Positions 47,470 through 55,443 of a DNA stretch of 64,000 bases are shown here, one piece after another. Every line of letters starts with the position of its first letter. The stretch's first letter is position 1. The notes beneath the pieces are model-generated. The model saw only the letters and a list, made by a program, of their open reading frames with translations, had not been told where the DNA came from and searched no databases. Source of the stretch: Blattabacterium cuenoti STAT (GTDB lineage: Bacteria; Bacteroidota; Bacteroidia; Flavobacteriales; Blattabacteriaceae). Location of the stretch: NCBI RefSeq assembly GCF_003573915.1, contig NZ_AP014608.1:62001-126000 (forward strand). Direction: 5' to 3'. The translations under genes were made by a program, and so were the position numbers.

Positions 47470-47781
47470 ATGACAAAAGCAGATATAATAACAGAAATCA
47501 TATCAGAAACTGGATCTGAGAGAATTGATACGCAAAAGGTGATAGAAACATTTATGGAAAAAATAAAGAAAAGTTTAACATCGGGAGAAAATGTTTATTT
47601 AAGAGGATTTGGATCATTTATTATTAAATATCGAGCGAAAAAACTTGGACGTCATATATCCAAAGATATGTCTATTGTAATTCCTGCACATAATATACCA
47701 GCATTTAAACCTTCAAAATCTTTTACGGAATTAGTAAAGAAAAATGTTCCTATAAATAAAAATGGAAATACAATGAATTAA
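47470..47781 (+). CDS. HU/IHF family DNA-binding protein
   Basis: A 103-residue histone-like protein. The N-terminal dimerisation helices (MTKADIITEIISETG) and the beta-arm region with GSFIIKYRAKKLGRHI are typical, followed by a conserved IPAHNIPAFKPSKSF end. It shapes the nucleoid. A short inverted repeat (CGAAT...ATTCG, 47436-47451) lies just ahead of its start. Whether it is HU or IHF-like cannot be settled here. Confidence 0.93.
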   Translation: MTKADIITEIISETGSERIDTQKVIETFMEKIKKSLTSGENVYLRGFGSFIIKYRAKKLGRHISKDMSIVIPAHNIPAFKPSKSFTELVKKNVPINKNGNTMN

Positions 47782-47800
47782 TCATTAATCGTTTAAAATT

Positions 47801-47890
47801 ATGCCAAACGGAAAAAAAAGAAAAAGACGTAAAATAGCAACTCATAAAAGAAAAAAAAGAAATAGAAAAAATAGACATAAAAAGAAATAA
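47801..47890 (+). CDS. 29-residue highly basic conserved Bacteroidota protein
   Basis: A short open frame of 30 codons between the HU gene and rng: MPNGKKRKRRKIATHK followed by a run of Lys/Arg with Asn and His to the stop. About two thirds of residues are Lys, Arg or His. I recall near-identical tiny proteins at this place in many Bacteroidota genomes, so I take it as a real gene. The composition suggests an RNA- or ribosome-associated protein; that is inference. It is not the ribosomal protein Thx, whose sequence differs. Confidence 0.78.
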   Translation: MPNGKKRKRRKIATHKRKKRNRKNRHKKK

Positions 47891-47941
47891 TAATTTCTAA
47901 AAAAATGTGAATTATAACTTAATTCCTTGTTTTTTTTATAT

Positions 47942-49486
47942 ATGAATAAAGAGTTAATTATAGATGTAGAAGAAAAAGAAGTAAAAATAGCTCTTTTGGA
48001 AAAAGGACAATTACTTGAACTTCATATAGATATTATGAATAAAAAATTCTCCGTAGGAGATATTTATTTTGGAATAGTTAAAAAAATTTTATATGGATTA
48101 AATGCTGCTATCATAGATATAGGATATTCAAAAGGTGCTTTTTTACATTATGATGATATTGGATTTCAAATTGATCAAATGTTAGATTTAATATCATCTT
48201 ATAATCATCTTAAAAAAAAATCGGACAATTCCGAAAATCAAGAAAAAAAAAATTCTATAAATCATATACTACATATTGGACAAAGAATATTAGTTCAAAT
48301 TTCTAAAGAACCTATTTCTAATAAAGGACCAAAACTTACTACAAAAATTTGTATTCCAGGTAGAAATTTAATACTTATACCTTTTTCAGAAAAAATTTCT
48401 ATTTCTAAGAAAATCAAAAATATAAAAGAAAAAAATAGATTGATTTCTTACATAAAAAAAATCATTCCAAATAAATATGGAATAATTATCCGTACAGCTG
48501 CTCATAACGAAATGGAAAAAGTTTTAAATGAAGAGCTTCTTTTTTTAATAAAAAAATGGAAAAAAACATTAAATAATTTAATAAAATTTATTCCACCAGT
48601 TTGTGTATTGAATGAAAATAATAAAATTTATTGTTTATTAAGAGATATATTCAATGATGATTTTAAATCTATTCTTTGTAATAATGAATTTCTTTGCAAA
48701 GAAATTCATTCATATTTATCTTTCATTTTTCCCAAAAAAACCAATATAATTAAATATTATAAAGGAAATATTCCCATATTTGAAAAATATGGGATAGAAA
48801 AACAAATACAAATTTTTTTAGGTAAGAATGTACCTCTTGAAAATGGAGCTTATCTTATTATAGAACATACTGAAGCTTTACATGTTATAGATGTAAACAG
48901 CGGAATGATTAATCATATGATGAAAGATTGTACAAAATCAGAAAGAATTAATAATATATTTAAAATTAATTTAATAGCAGCAACAGAAATTGCAAGACAG
49001 CTTAGATTAAGAGATATGGGAGGTATAATTGTAGTAGACTTTATAGATATGTATGATTCCATACAAAAAAAAAAGTTGTATGAACATTTAAAAGAAAAAA
49101 TGAAAAATGATAGAGCAAGACATCAAATTTTGCCCCCCAATAAATTTGGATTAGTTCAATTTACTCGTCGTAGAATAAGACCTGAATTAAAAAAAATAAA
49201 TATAAACAATAAAAAATATCAAAATTATCCTGAAGATTATATTCATCATTTAGAATTTGTTATAGAAACTATTATAAAGAATAAAAATCATAAAGGAATC
49301 CAATTACATATTCATTCTTTTGTATCAGCTTTTTTAAAAAAAGGTTTTCCTTCTATTCAACAAAAATGGTTATTGAAATATAAAAAATGGATTAAAATAA
49401 TTCCAAAAGATTCATTTAGATATACAGAATATAAGTTTTTAAATAAAAATCACGAAATCTTATTATCTTCTTTTTATTTTCATTAA
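47942..49486 (+). CDS. rng: Ribonuclease G
   Basis: A 514-residue endoribonuclease of the RNase E/G family, starting at the ATG at 47942 rather than an upstream TTG (47927). An N-terminal S1 domain (about 25-125; GDIYFGIVKKI, AAIIDIGYSKGAFLHY) precedes the catalytic domain with metal-binding Asp residues in HVIDVNSG and VVDFIDM. The Zn-link motif CPxCxG expected after the RRRIRPEL segment is missing; no cysteine is found there. It probably carries out much of the RNA processing in this reduced genome. Confidence 0.94.
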   Translation: MNKELIIDVEEKEVKIALLEKGQLLELHIDIMNKKFSVGDIYFGIVKKILYGLNAAIIDIGYSKGAFLHYDDIGFQIDQMLDLISSYNHLKKKSDNSENQEKKNSINHILHIGQRILVQISKEPISNKGPKLTTKICIPGRNLILIPFSEKISISKKIKNIKEKNRLISYIKKIIPNKYGIIIRTAAHNEMEKVLNEELLFLIKKWKKTLNNLIKFIPPVCVLNENNKIYCLLRDIFNDDFKSILCNNEFLCKEIHSYLSFIFPKKTNIIKYYKGNIPIFEKYGIEKQIQIFLGKNVPLENGAYLIIEHTEALHVIDVNSGMINHMMKDCTKSERINNIFKINLIAATEIARQLRLRDMGGIIVVDFIDMYDSIQKKKLYEHLKEKMKNDRARHQILPPNKFGLVQFTRRRIRPELKKININNKKYQNYPEDYIHHLEFVIETIIKNKNHKGIQLHIHSFVSAFLKKGFPSIQQKWLLKYKKWIKIIPKDSFRYTEYKFLNKNHEILLSSFYFH

Positions 49487-49516
49487 AATTTATTATAACT
49501 TTCAAAAAAAAGATAA

Positions 49517-49600
49517 GTGGGCGTGGTGAAACCGGTATACACGTCAGAATTAGGATCTGATGCCTATTTAGGCATAAGGGTTCGAATCCCTTCGCCCGCA
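49517..49600 (+). tRNA. tRNA-Leu (UAG)
   Basis: A class II tRNA of 84 bases. Acceptor GTGGGCG pairs with CGCCCGC (one U-G), discriminator A. Anticodon stem TCAGA/TCTGA encloses ATTAGGA, anticodon TAG. The variable arm is TGCC...GGCA and the T-arm AAGGG-TTCGAAT-CCCTT. CCA is not encoded. It lies 30 bases after rng. Confidence 0.96.
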
Positions 49601-49604
49601 CTAA

Positions 49605-50855
49605 TTATTTTATATTTCTTTTTTTATATCCTGTATAAACTTGTCTAGGTCTACCTATTGGTTCTTTATTTAATTTCATTTCTTTCCAATGAGCCATCCA
49701 CCCCGGTAATCTTCCTAAAGCAAACATAACAGTAAACATATCTTTTGGAATACCTATAGCTTGATAAATAATTCCGGAATAAAAATCAATATTAGGATAA
49801 AGTTTTTTTTCTAAAAAATAAGAATCCTGAAGAGCTTTTTTTTCAACATTTTTTGCCAATTTCAATATTGGATCAGAAATTCCTAATTTTTGAATTACAT
49901 TTTCAGCTACTTTTTTAGCTATTTTAGCTCTAGGATCGAAATTTTTATAAATCCTATGTCCAAAACCCATAAGTCGAAATGGATCTTTTTTATTTTTTGC
50001 TTTCTCTATCCATTTTTTTATATTTCCCCCACTTTTTAAAATATCTTCTAACATTTCAATTACAGCTTGATTTGCTCCTCCATGTAATTTACCCCAAAGA
50101 GCACTCATTCCTGCAGAAATAGATGAAAATAATCCAACATGAACAGATCCCAATAAACGAACGGTAGTTGTAGAACAATTTTGCTCATGATCAGCATGTA
50201 ATATTAAAATCTTATTCAAAGTATCCGAAATAATTGGATTTGGTTCATAAGATTTATTGGGAACAGAAAAAAACATTTTTAACAAATTTGAAGTATAATC
50301 AAGATAAGGATCTGCACAAACAGGAGGTAACCCCATTCTTTTTCTATAAGTTAAAGCTGCTAAAATAGGTAATTTAGCTAACAAATGAAGATATAGATCT
50401 TCTTCCTGTATAGAATTCATAAATGCATCTAAAATATAGGTTAAAGAAGATAAAATTCCCATTGGATGATAAAAAACTGGAATGTTATCAAGTATTTTAT
50501 TTATATCCTTATGATGAATAAAACTAAATTTTTTTACTTTTTCAGAAAAAGATTTTAATTGTGCAGTATTAGGTAGTTCTCCATTTAAAATAAGGTAACT
50601 TGTTTCTATAAACGAACATTGATTGATAATTTGTTCAATAGGATATCCTCTATATAATAGTTCTCCTTTTTCTCCATCTATAAAACTAATAGAACTTTTA
50701 GTAATTCCTGTATTTTTTAATCCTGGATCAAATGTAATCAACCCTGTACTTTCCCTTAATTTAGAAATATTAATAGCTTTTTCATAAAAAGTTCCATAAA
50801 TAACAGGAAGTTTATAATGGGATCCATTAATATTAAAATTCACGAAACTGCACAT
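49605..50855 (-). CDS. gltA: Citrate synthase
   Basis: A 416-residue TCA-cycle enzyme. An N-terminal beta domain (TGLITFDPGLKNTG) is followed by the helical core; catalytic His residues lie in HADHEQNCSTTTVR and MGFGHRIYKNFDPRA, and the catalytic Asp in the later SGIIYQAIG region (DFYSG). The length fits bacterial type II enzymes. It ends four bases from the tRNA-Leu gene on the other strand. With fumC nearby, part of the TCA cycle is in this window. Confidence 0.97.
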   Translation of the reverse strand: MCSFVNFNINGSHYKLPVIYGTFYEKAINISKLRESTGLITFDPGLKNTGITKSSISFIDGEKGELLYRGYPIEQIINQCSFIETSYLILNGELPNTAQLKSFSEKVKKFSFIHHKDINKILDNIPVFYHPMGILSSLTYILDAFMNSIQEEDLYLHLLAKLPILAALTYRKRMGLPPVCADPYLDYTSNLLKMFFSVPNKSYEPNPIISDTLNKILILHADHEQNCSTTTVRLLGSVHVGLFSSISAGMSALWGKLHGGANQAVIEMLEDILKSGGNIKKWIEKAKNKKDPFRLMGFGHRIYKNFDPRAKIAKKVAENVIQKLGISDPILKLAKNVEKKALQDSYFLEKKLYPNIDFYSGIIYQAIGIPKDMFTVMFALGRLPGWMAHWKEMKLNKEPIGRPRQVYTGYKKRNIK

Positions 50856-50910
50856 AATAAATAATTTTTATTATTAAATATAATATAATAATATAAATAA
50901 AATGTTACTT

Positions 50911-51843
50911 TTATTTTTTAAAAATCATTTCATCAAATGAAATAAGAGTATCAAATCCTTTATTAGAAAAGTAATTTTTCATTCCTTTTCTAGAACTTAT
51001 CAAAACAAAATCCCCTCCCCAAGCACCTAAACTTTTAACAATCCCTAGATAATCTGGAAAATGTGTTTCTTTAATAGTAGGAAGATTTAATATTTTTGAT
51101 ATAATTTTTTCATGTTTTAATAACAATTCTTCAAATTCTTTTAATGTTTTACAAAAAGGAATTTTTTGAGTTATGTAAGATATAGTATTAATATTTTCAC
51201 TAGATATATTAGATATATTAGATCGAAAATATCGTATTTCATTACAAGTATTTTGTTTTTTATTAAGATGCAGAAAAAAAAGTTGATTTTTAAAAGGTGG
51301 ATTAAATTCTATGGGAATAATATGAGGTTTTTTATTCCATAATTTATAAATTATAGGTTTCGAAATAGAAACACAAGCAATATCATATCCACTACCTTGA
51401 AAATTATTTCCTAATAACAAATAAGGATCTATTTTAGCCCATTTTGCTATGTTATTAATTAATGTAGAACTACTACCTAATCCCCAATTTCTTGGAAATT
51501 CTAATTTTGTTTTTACGTTCATTCCTAATGAATTAGGAAAAAAATTTTTTTGAATTTTTTTAGATTTCAATAATAAATCTCTTAATTTAAGAGCTGTTTT
51601 TCTTTCTGTTTCATAACAAATATCTAAGGAAGGAAGTTTAAAAATTCCTTCAAACCAAAGTTGATTGATTTCATCATAACTTTTCCAATGTAAAACAGAA
51701 GATAGATTATGTCTAAAAATAGTTAATGATTGCCCTTTAATTGTCGGAAGAGCTAATCCACAAGCTCCACAGAGAATAAAATATTCTCCTGTTAACAATA
51801 GTTTTCCATGACTATAATAAAAAAAACGTCTATGTCGATCCAT
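50911..51843 (-). CDS. GYDIA-type GHMP kinase family protein
   Basis: A 310-residue GHMP-superfamily protein. The N-terminal substrate-binding segment GKLLLTGEYFILCGACGLALP resembles mevalonate kinases. The Gly/Ser-rich ATP motif is RNWGLGSSSTLINN (about residue 117), the GYDIA pentapeptide that names the Bacteroidota family lies near residue 151, and motif 3 is SLGAWGGDFVLIS. The phosphoryl acceptor is unknown. In relatives it sits near a mevalonate-pathway gene; here neighbours are gltA and fabD, so context gives no pathway. Confidence 0.82.
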   Translation of the reverse strand: MDRHRRFFYYSHGKLLLTGEYFILCGACGLALPTIKGQSLTIFRHNLSSVLHWKSYDEINQLWFEGIFKLPSLDICYETERKTALKLRDLLLKSKKIQKNFFPNSLGMNVKTKLEFPRNWGLGSSSTLINNIAKWAKIDPYLLLGNNFQGSGYDIACVSISKPIIYKLWNKKPHIIPIEFNPPFKNQLFFLHLNKKQNTCNEIRYFRSNISNISSENINTISYITQKIPFCKTLKEFEELLLKHEKIISKILNLPTIKETHFPDYLGIVKSLGAWGGDFVLISSRKGMKNYFSNKGFDTLISFDEMIFKK

Positions 51844-51860
51844 TATGGATTTATATTTTT

Positions 51861-52721
51861 TTAGGAAAAATTCTTTGAAATTTTTTTAATTAACCCTTGT
51901 AAAATATTTCCTGGTCCTATTTCTGTAAATGAAACAGCTCCATGAGAAATCATATTTCTTATAGATTGTTTCCATTTAACTGGATAAGTCAATTGTTTGA
52001 CTAGATTCTTTTTTATATCATAAGATTTTATAGCAGGTAAAGCCGTTACATTTTGGTATATTGGATATTTAGAATCTTTAAAAAAAATTTGATTTATAAT
52101 ATTTTGAAATTTTTTTTGAGCTGGTTTCATAATTGGAGAATGAAAGGCTCCATGAACGGGAAGAATAAATATTTTTTTAGCACCTATTTTTTTTAGAAAA
52201 AAACAAACTCTTTTCAGGGCTTTTGTTTCTCCAGAAATAACTAATTGTTTAGGACAATTGTAATTAGATGGAACTATAACTCCATGATCGTTTTTACAAA
52301 CATTTTCTATAATAGAATCTTCTAATCCAAATATAACAGCCATTCCTCCGTGAGTTTTCTCACAAATATTTTGCATTATTGATGCTCTTTGATTTACTAA
52401 TTTTAAACCATCTTCAAAAGAAAATACATTAATTGCAGCTAAAGCAGATAGTTCGCCAAGAGAATGTCCAGCTACCATATCAGGATCAAAATTATTTAAT
52501 GTTTTTGCTTTTATAACTGAATATATATAAATTGCTAATTGTGTATATTTTGTATTTTTTAAGGTTTCTATAGTTCCATCAAACATGATAGATGTAATTC
52601 TAAAACCTAGAATATCATCAGATAATTGAAATAATTTTTTTGCTAAATGAGAATTTTTGTATAAATCTTTTCCCATTCCTACAAATTGAGATCCTTGACC
52701 AGGAAATAGATAAGCTTTCAT
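51861..52721 (-). CDS. fabD: Malonyl-CoA:ACP transacylase
   Basis: A 286-residue fatty-acid synthesis enzyme that loads malonyl onto ACP. The nucleophile is Ser87 in GHSLGE, the catalytic His lies in HGAFHSP (about 197), and the FPGQGSQFVGMG start is canonical. It is slightly short relative to the 310-residue average. It lies 17 bases ahead of the GHMP kinase gene and is divergent from tatD. Confidence 0.96.
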   Translation of the reverse strand: MKAYLFPGQGSQFVGMGKDLYKNSHLAKKLFQLSDDILGFRITSIMFDGTIETLKNTKYTQLAIYIYSVIKAKTLNNFDPDMVAGHSLGELSALAAINVFSFEDGLKLVNQRASIMQNICEKTHGGMAVIFGLEDSIIENVCKNDHGVIVPSNYNCPKQLVISGETKALKRVCFFLKKIGAKKIFILPVHGAFHSPIMKPAQKKFQNIINQIFFKDSKYPIYQNVTALPAIKSYDIKKNLVKQLTYPVKWKQSIRNMISHGAVSFTEIGPGNILQGLIKKISKNFS

Positions 52722-52761
52722 AAAAATATTTTGATTTAAAAATTAAAAATTCATTTTTTAC

Positions 52762-53535
52762 ATGAAAATTACTGATACTCATACTCATTTATATATGAAA
52801 GAATTTGATGAAGATATTAATTATGTAATACAAAATGCCTTTCATAAAGGAATAAATAGATTTTTACTTCCTTCTATAGATAGTTCTAATATTCCTAATA
52901 TATTAAAATTAGAAAAAAAATATCCCAATATATGTTTTTCCATGATAGGATTACATCCTAATAAAGTAAACCCATATAGTTTAGAAAAAGAATTACAAAA
53001 TATAAAAACATGGTTATACAAACATTCTTTTATTTCTATAGGAGAAATTGGAATGGATTTATTAGAAAATAAATTTATTTATGAACAAGAATACGCTTTT
53101 CAAACTCAAATAAAATGGGCTAAACAAAGAAAACTTCCTATAATTATACATTGTAGAAAAGCTTTTGATCAAGTTTTTCATATTTTATCAAAAGAAAAAA
53201 ACTCCTTCCTTAAAGGAGTTTTTCATTGTTTTTCAGGAACCCTAGAACAAGCGAGAAAAATTATTGATTTTGGAATTAAGCTAGGTATTGGAGGAATAAT
53301 TACTTTTAAAAATAGTGATATTAGTAAATTTTTACATGAAATAAGTTTGAATCATTTAGTATTAGAAACCGATTCTCCTTATCTTTCTCCACATCCTTTG
53401 AGAGGAAAAAGAAATGAACCAAAAAATTTAAGAATAATTTTAAGAAAATTATCAAAAATTTATTCTATGTCAGAAGATAAAATAGCCGATATCATTCATT
53501 GGAATGTAGAAGAATTATTTTTCACACCATTTTAG
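52762..53535 (+). CDS. TatD family metal-dependent hydrolase
   Basis: A 257-residue TIM-barrel hydrolase/DNase. Metal ligands are visible in DTHTHLY (3-9), [10 protein letters not shown] (Glu), [15 protein letters not shown] and [12 protein letters not shown]. Members act as 3'-5' exonucleases or in quality control of exported proteins. The last 14 bases overlap the convergent fumC gene. The coding region contains a strong hairpin (53197-53223) that could end fumC transcription from the other strand. Confidence 0.93.
   Translation: MKITDTHTHLYMKEFDEDINYVIQNAFHKGINRFLLPSIDSSNIPNILKLEKKYPNICFSMIGLHPNKVNPYSLEKELQNIKTWLYKHSFISIGEIGMDLLENKFIYEQEYAFQTQIKWAKQRKLPIIIHCRKAFDQVFHILSKEKNSFLKGVFHCFSGTLEQARKIIDFGIKLGIGGIITFKNSDISKFLHEISLNHLVLETDSPYLSPHPLRGKRNEPKNLRIILRKLSKIYSMSEDKIADIIHWNVEELFFTPF
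53191..53223 (-). terminator. Intrinsic-terminator-like hairpin for fumC inside tatD
   Basis: AAAAACTCCTT (53197-53207) and AAGGAGTTTTT (53213-53223) form a perfect 11-base-pair stem around a 5-base loop. Read on the minus strand the stem is followed by T7-C-T4, the classic terminator layout. It lies 299 bases past the fumC stop, within the tatD coding region, so a fumC transcript would be antisense to the end of tatD. Confidence 0.55.
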
Positions 53536-54910
53536 ATGGGTTCACAAATTTTTCAAATTCTTCAATAGTTAAATATCCTAATCGAATTGCTTCTTCTTTC
53601 AATGTAGTATTATTTTTATAAGCAAATTTTGCAATTTCTGCTGATTTTTCATATCCAATATGAGTATTTAATGCTGTAACTAGCATCAAGGATTTATCCA
53701 AAAATTCTTTAATTCTTTTATAATTAGGTTGTATCCCCATTACGCAAAAAGAAGAAAAAGAAACACAAGCATCTGCAAGAAGTTGAGCAGATTGCAAAAA
53801 ATTATATGCCATTAATGGTTTAGATACATTTAGTTCATAATTTCCTGAAGATCCAGCCATAGAAATAGACATATCATTCCCTATAATTTGAGTGCAAACC
53901 ATAATAATAGCTTCGCATTGAGTAGGATTTACTTTTCCAGGCATCATAGATGATCCAGGTTCATTTTCAGGGATATAAATTTCTCCAATTCCTGAACGCG
54001 GACCAGAAGATAAAAAACGAATATCATTTGATATTTTAATCAAGGAAACAGCTATTTGTTTAATAGCACTATGAGATTCTACTATAGCATCATGAGATGA
54101 TATTGCTTCAAATTTATTTTTTGCTACTTTAAAAGGAAAACCAGTTAATTCACATATATATTCAGTTATTTTTTTATCATATCCTTTAGGAGTGTTTAAC
54201 CCTGTTCCTACAGCTGTCCCTCCTATTGCTAATTCAGAAAGATGATCTAAAGTTTTTTCTATAACATTTAATCCATGATCTATTTGAGAAACATATCCTG
54301 AAAATTCTTGTCCTAAAGTAATAGGAGTTGCATCCATAAGATGAGTTCTTCCTATTTTTATAATATTTTGAAAAAATTTAGATTTTTTTTCAAAATTTTT
54401 TTTTAATTCTTGAATTGAAGGAATAGTTTTTTTTACTAGTTTTTGATAAGCAGCAATATGCATTGCTGTAGAAAAAGTATCATTAGATGATTGAGACATG
54501 TTCACATCATCATTAGGATGAATAAGAGGTTGAAATTTTCCTAATTCTTTACCCATCAAAACATGAGCTCTATTAGAGATAACTTCATTAATATTCATAT
54601 TAGTATGAGTTCCTGATCCTGTTTGCCATATAACTAAAGGAAATTGATCATTTAGTTTTTCGTTTATAATTTCGTCACAAACTAAGGATATCATATCTTT
54701 CTTTTTTTTGGATAAAAAACCAAACTCAAAATTAACATGAGCAGCCGCTTTTTTCAAAAAACCAAATGCATGAATAATTTCTATAGGCATAGAAGCTTCT
54801 GGACCAATTTTAAAATTTTTTCTAGATCTTTCTGTTTGTGCACCCCAATATTTATTGATAGGAACTCTAACAACTCCTAAAGTATCTTTTTCTATTCTAG
54901 AATGTGTCAT
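53522..54910 (-). CDS. fumC: Fumarate hydratase class II
   Basis: A 462-residue iron-independent fumarase. The signature [16 protein letters not shown] (about residues 317-332), the RSRKNFKIG start and [16 protein letters not shown] distinguish it from aspartate ammonia-lyase and argininosuccinate lyase. The catalytic His region [14 protein letters not shown] segment ([14 protein letters not shown]) is intact. It overlaps the end of tatD by 14 bases and is divergent from the DivIC/FtsB-like gene. Confidence 0.95.
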   Translation of the reverse strand: MTHSRIEKDTLGVVRVPINKYWGAQTERSRKNFKIGPEASMPIEIIHAFGFLKKAAAHVNFEFGFLSKKKKDMISLVCDEIINEKLNDQFPLVIWQTGSGTHTNMNINEVISNRAHVLMGKELGKFQPLIHPNDDVNMSQSSNDTFSTAMHIAAYQKLVKKTIPSIQELKKNFEKKSKFFQNIIKIGRTHLMDATPITLGQEFSGYVSQIDHGLNVIEKTLDHLSELAIGGTAVGTGLNTPKGYDKKITEYICELTGFPFKVAKNKFEAISSHDAIVESHSAIKQIAVSLIKISNDIRFLSSGPRSGIGEIYIPENEPGSSMMPGKVNPTQCEAIIMVCTQIIGNDMSISMAGSSGNYELNVSKPLMAYNFLQSAQLLADACVSFSSFCVMGIQPNYKRIKEFLDKSLMLVTALNTHIGYEKSAEIAKFAYKNNTTLKEEAIRLGYLTIEEFEKFVNPSKMV

Positions 54911-54965
54911 TTTTCTATTTTTTTACGAAATTATATAATAATAAATAAAATTAGAATTAATCTTT

Positions 54966-55142
54966 ATGATTATTAAATTTATAGGATTTTTGTTTTTTTT
55001 TCTTATAACTATATCTGGTTTTTGGTGTATAATTTTTTTATCTTTTTTTAGTGTTTATTGGATGATAAGTATATTTTCAATAATGTTTATAACCTATTTA
55101 AAATATGATAAAAAAAAAATACAAAATCCTACTAAAAAATAA
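54966..55142 (+). CDS. Possible 58-residue small membrane protein
   Basis: A short open frame in the gap between fumC and the FtsB-like gene. It encodes one long or two short hydrophobic helices (about 4-44) ending in a Lys-rich tail, which would face the cytoplasm. Its last 38 bases overlap the start of the next gene. I recognise no family; T-rich DNA often gives hydrophobic chance ORFs. Position just ahead of a cell-division gene is the only contextual hint. Confidence 0.35.
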   Translation: MIIKFIGFLFFFLITISGFWCIIFLSFFSVYWMISIFSIMFITYLKYDKKKIQNPTKK

Positions 55143-55443
55143 ATATTTTTGGATTAGTATCTTTTTCTTTATATGGATGTCTTTTTTTGATTCTAATTCT
55201 TTTATGTTACACTATAAATTTCGAAATAGTATTCAAGAAATGACATCCAATAGAGATTTTTTAAGAAAAAAAATTTTATTAGAAGGAATTCAATTAAAAA
55301 AACTAACTACAGATTCTATGTATCTTGAAAAATTAGCAAGAGAAAAATTTTACATGAAAAAAGAAGATGAAGACTTATTTATTATATCTATAAAGAAAAA
55401 AAATCGAAAAAACAAGAATTTAACGTCCCATATAAATAAGTAA
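55105..55443 (+). CDS. Septum formation initiator (DivIC/FtsB-like) protein
   Basis: A 112-residue bitopic division protein. A short basic cytoplasmic start precedes one membrane helix (about 14-30) and a coiled coil (about 35-75). A conserved region (DSMYLEKLAREKFYMKKEDEDLF) matches the family signature at the end of the coiled coil. It would bridge FtsL and FtsQ in the divisome. Its last 24 bases overlap the convergent mnmG. Confidence 0.85.
   Translation: MIKKKYKILLKNKYFWISIFFFIWMSFFDSNSFMLHYKFRNSIQEMTSNRDFLRKKILLEGIQLKKLTTDSMYLEKLAREKFYMKKEDEDLFIISIKKKNRKNKNLTSHINK

Noticed and set aside
49416..49601. A minus-strand 61-codon frame at the end of rng
   Set aside because: It runs through the antisense of tRNA-Leu(UAG); no protein signature.
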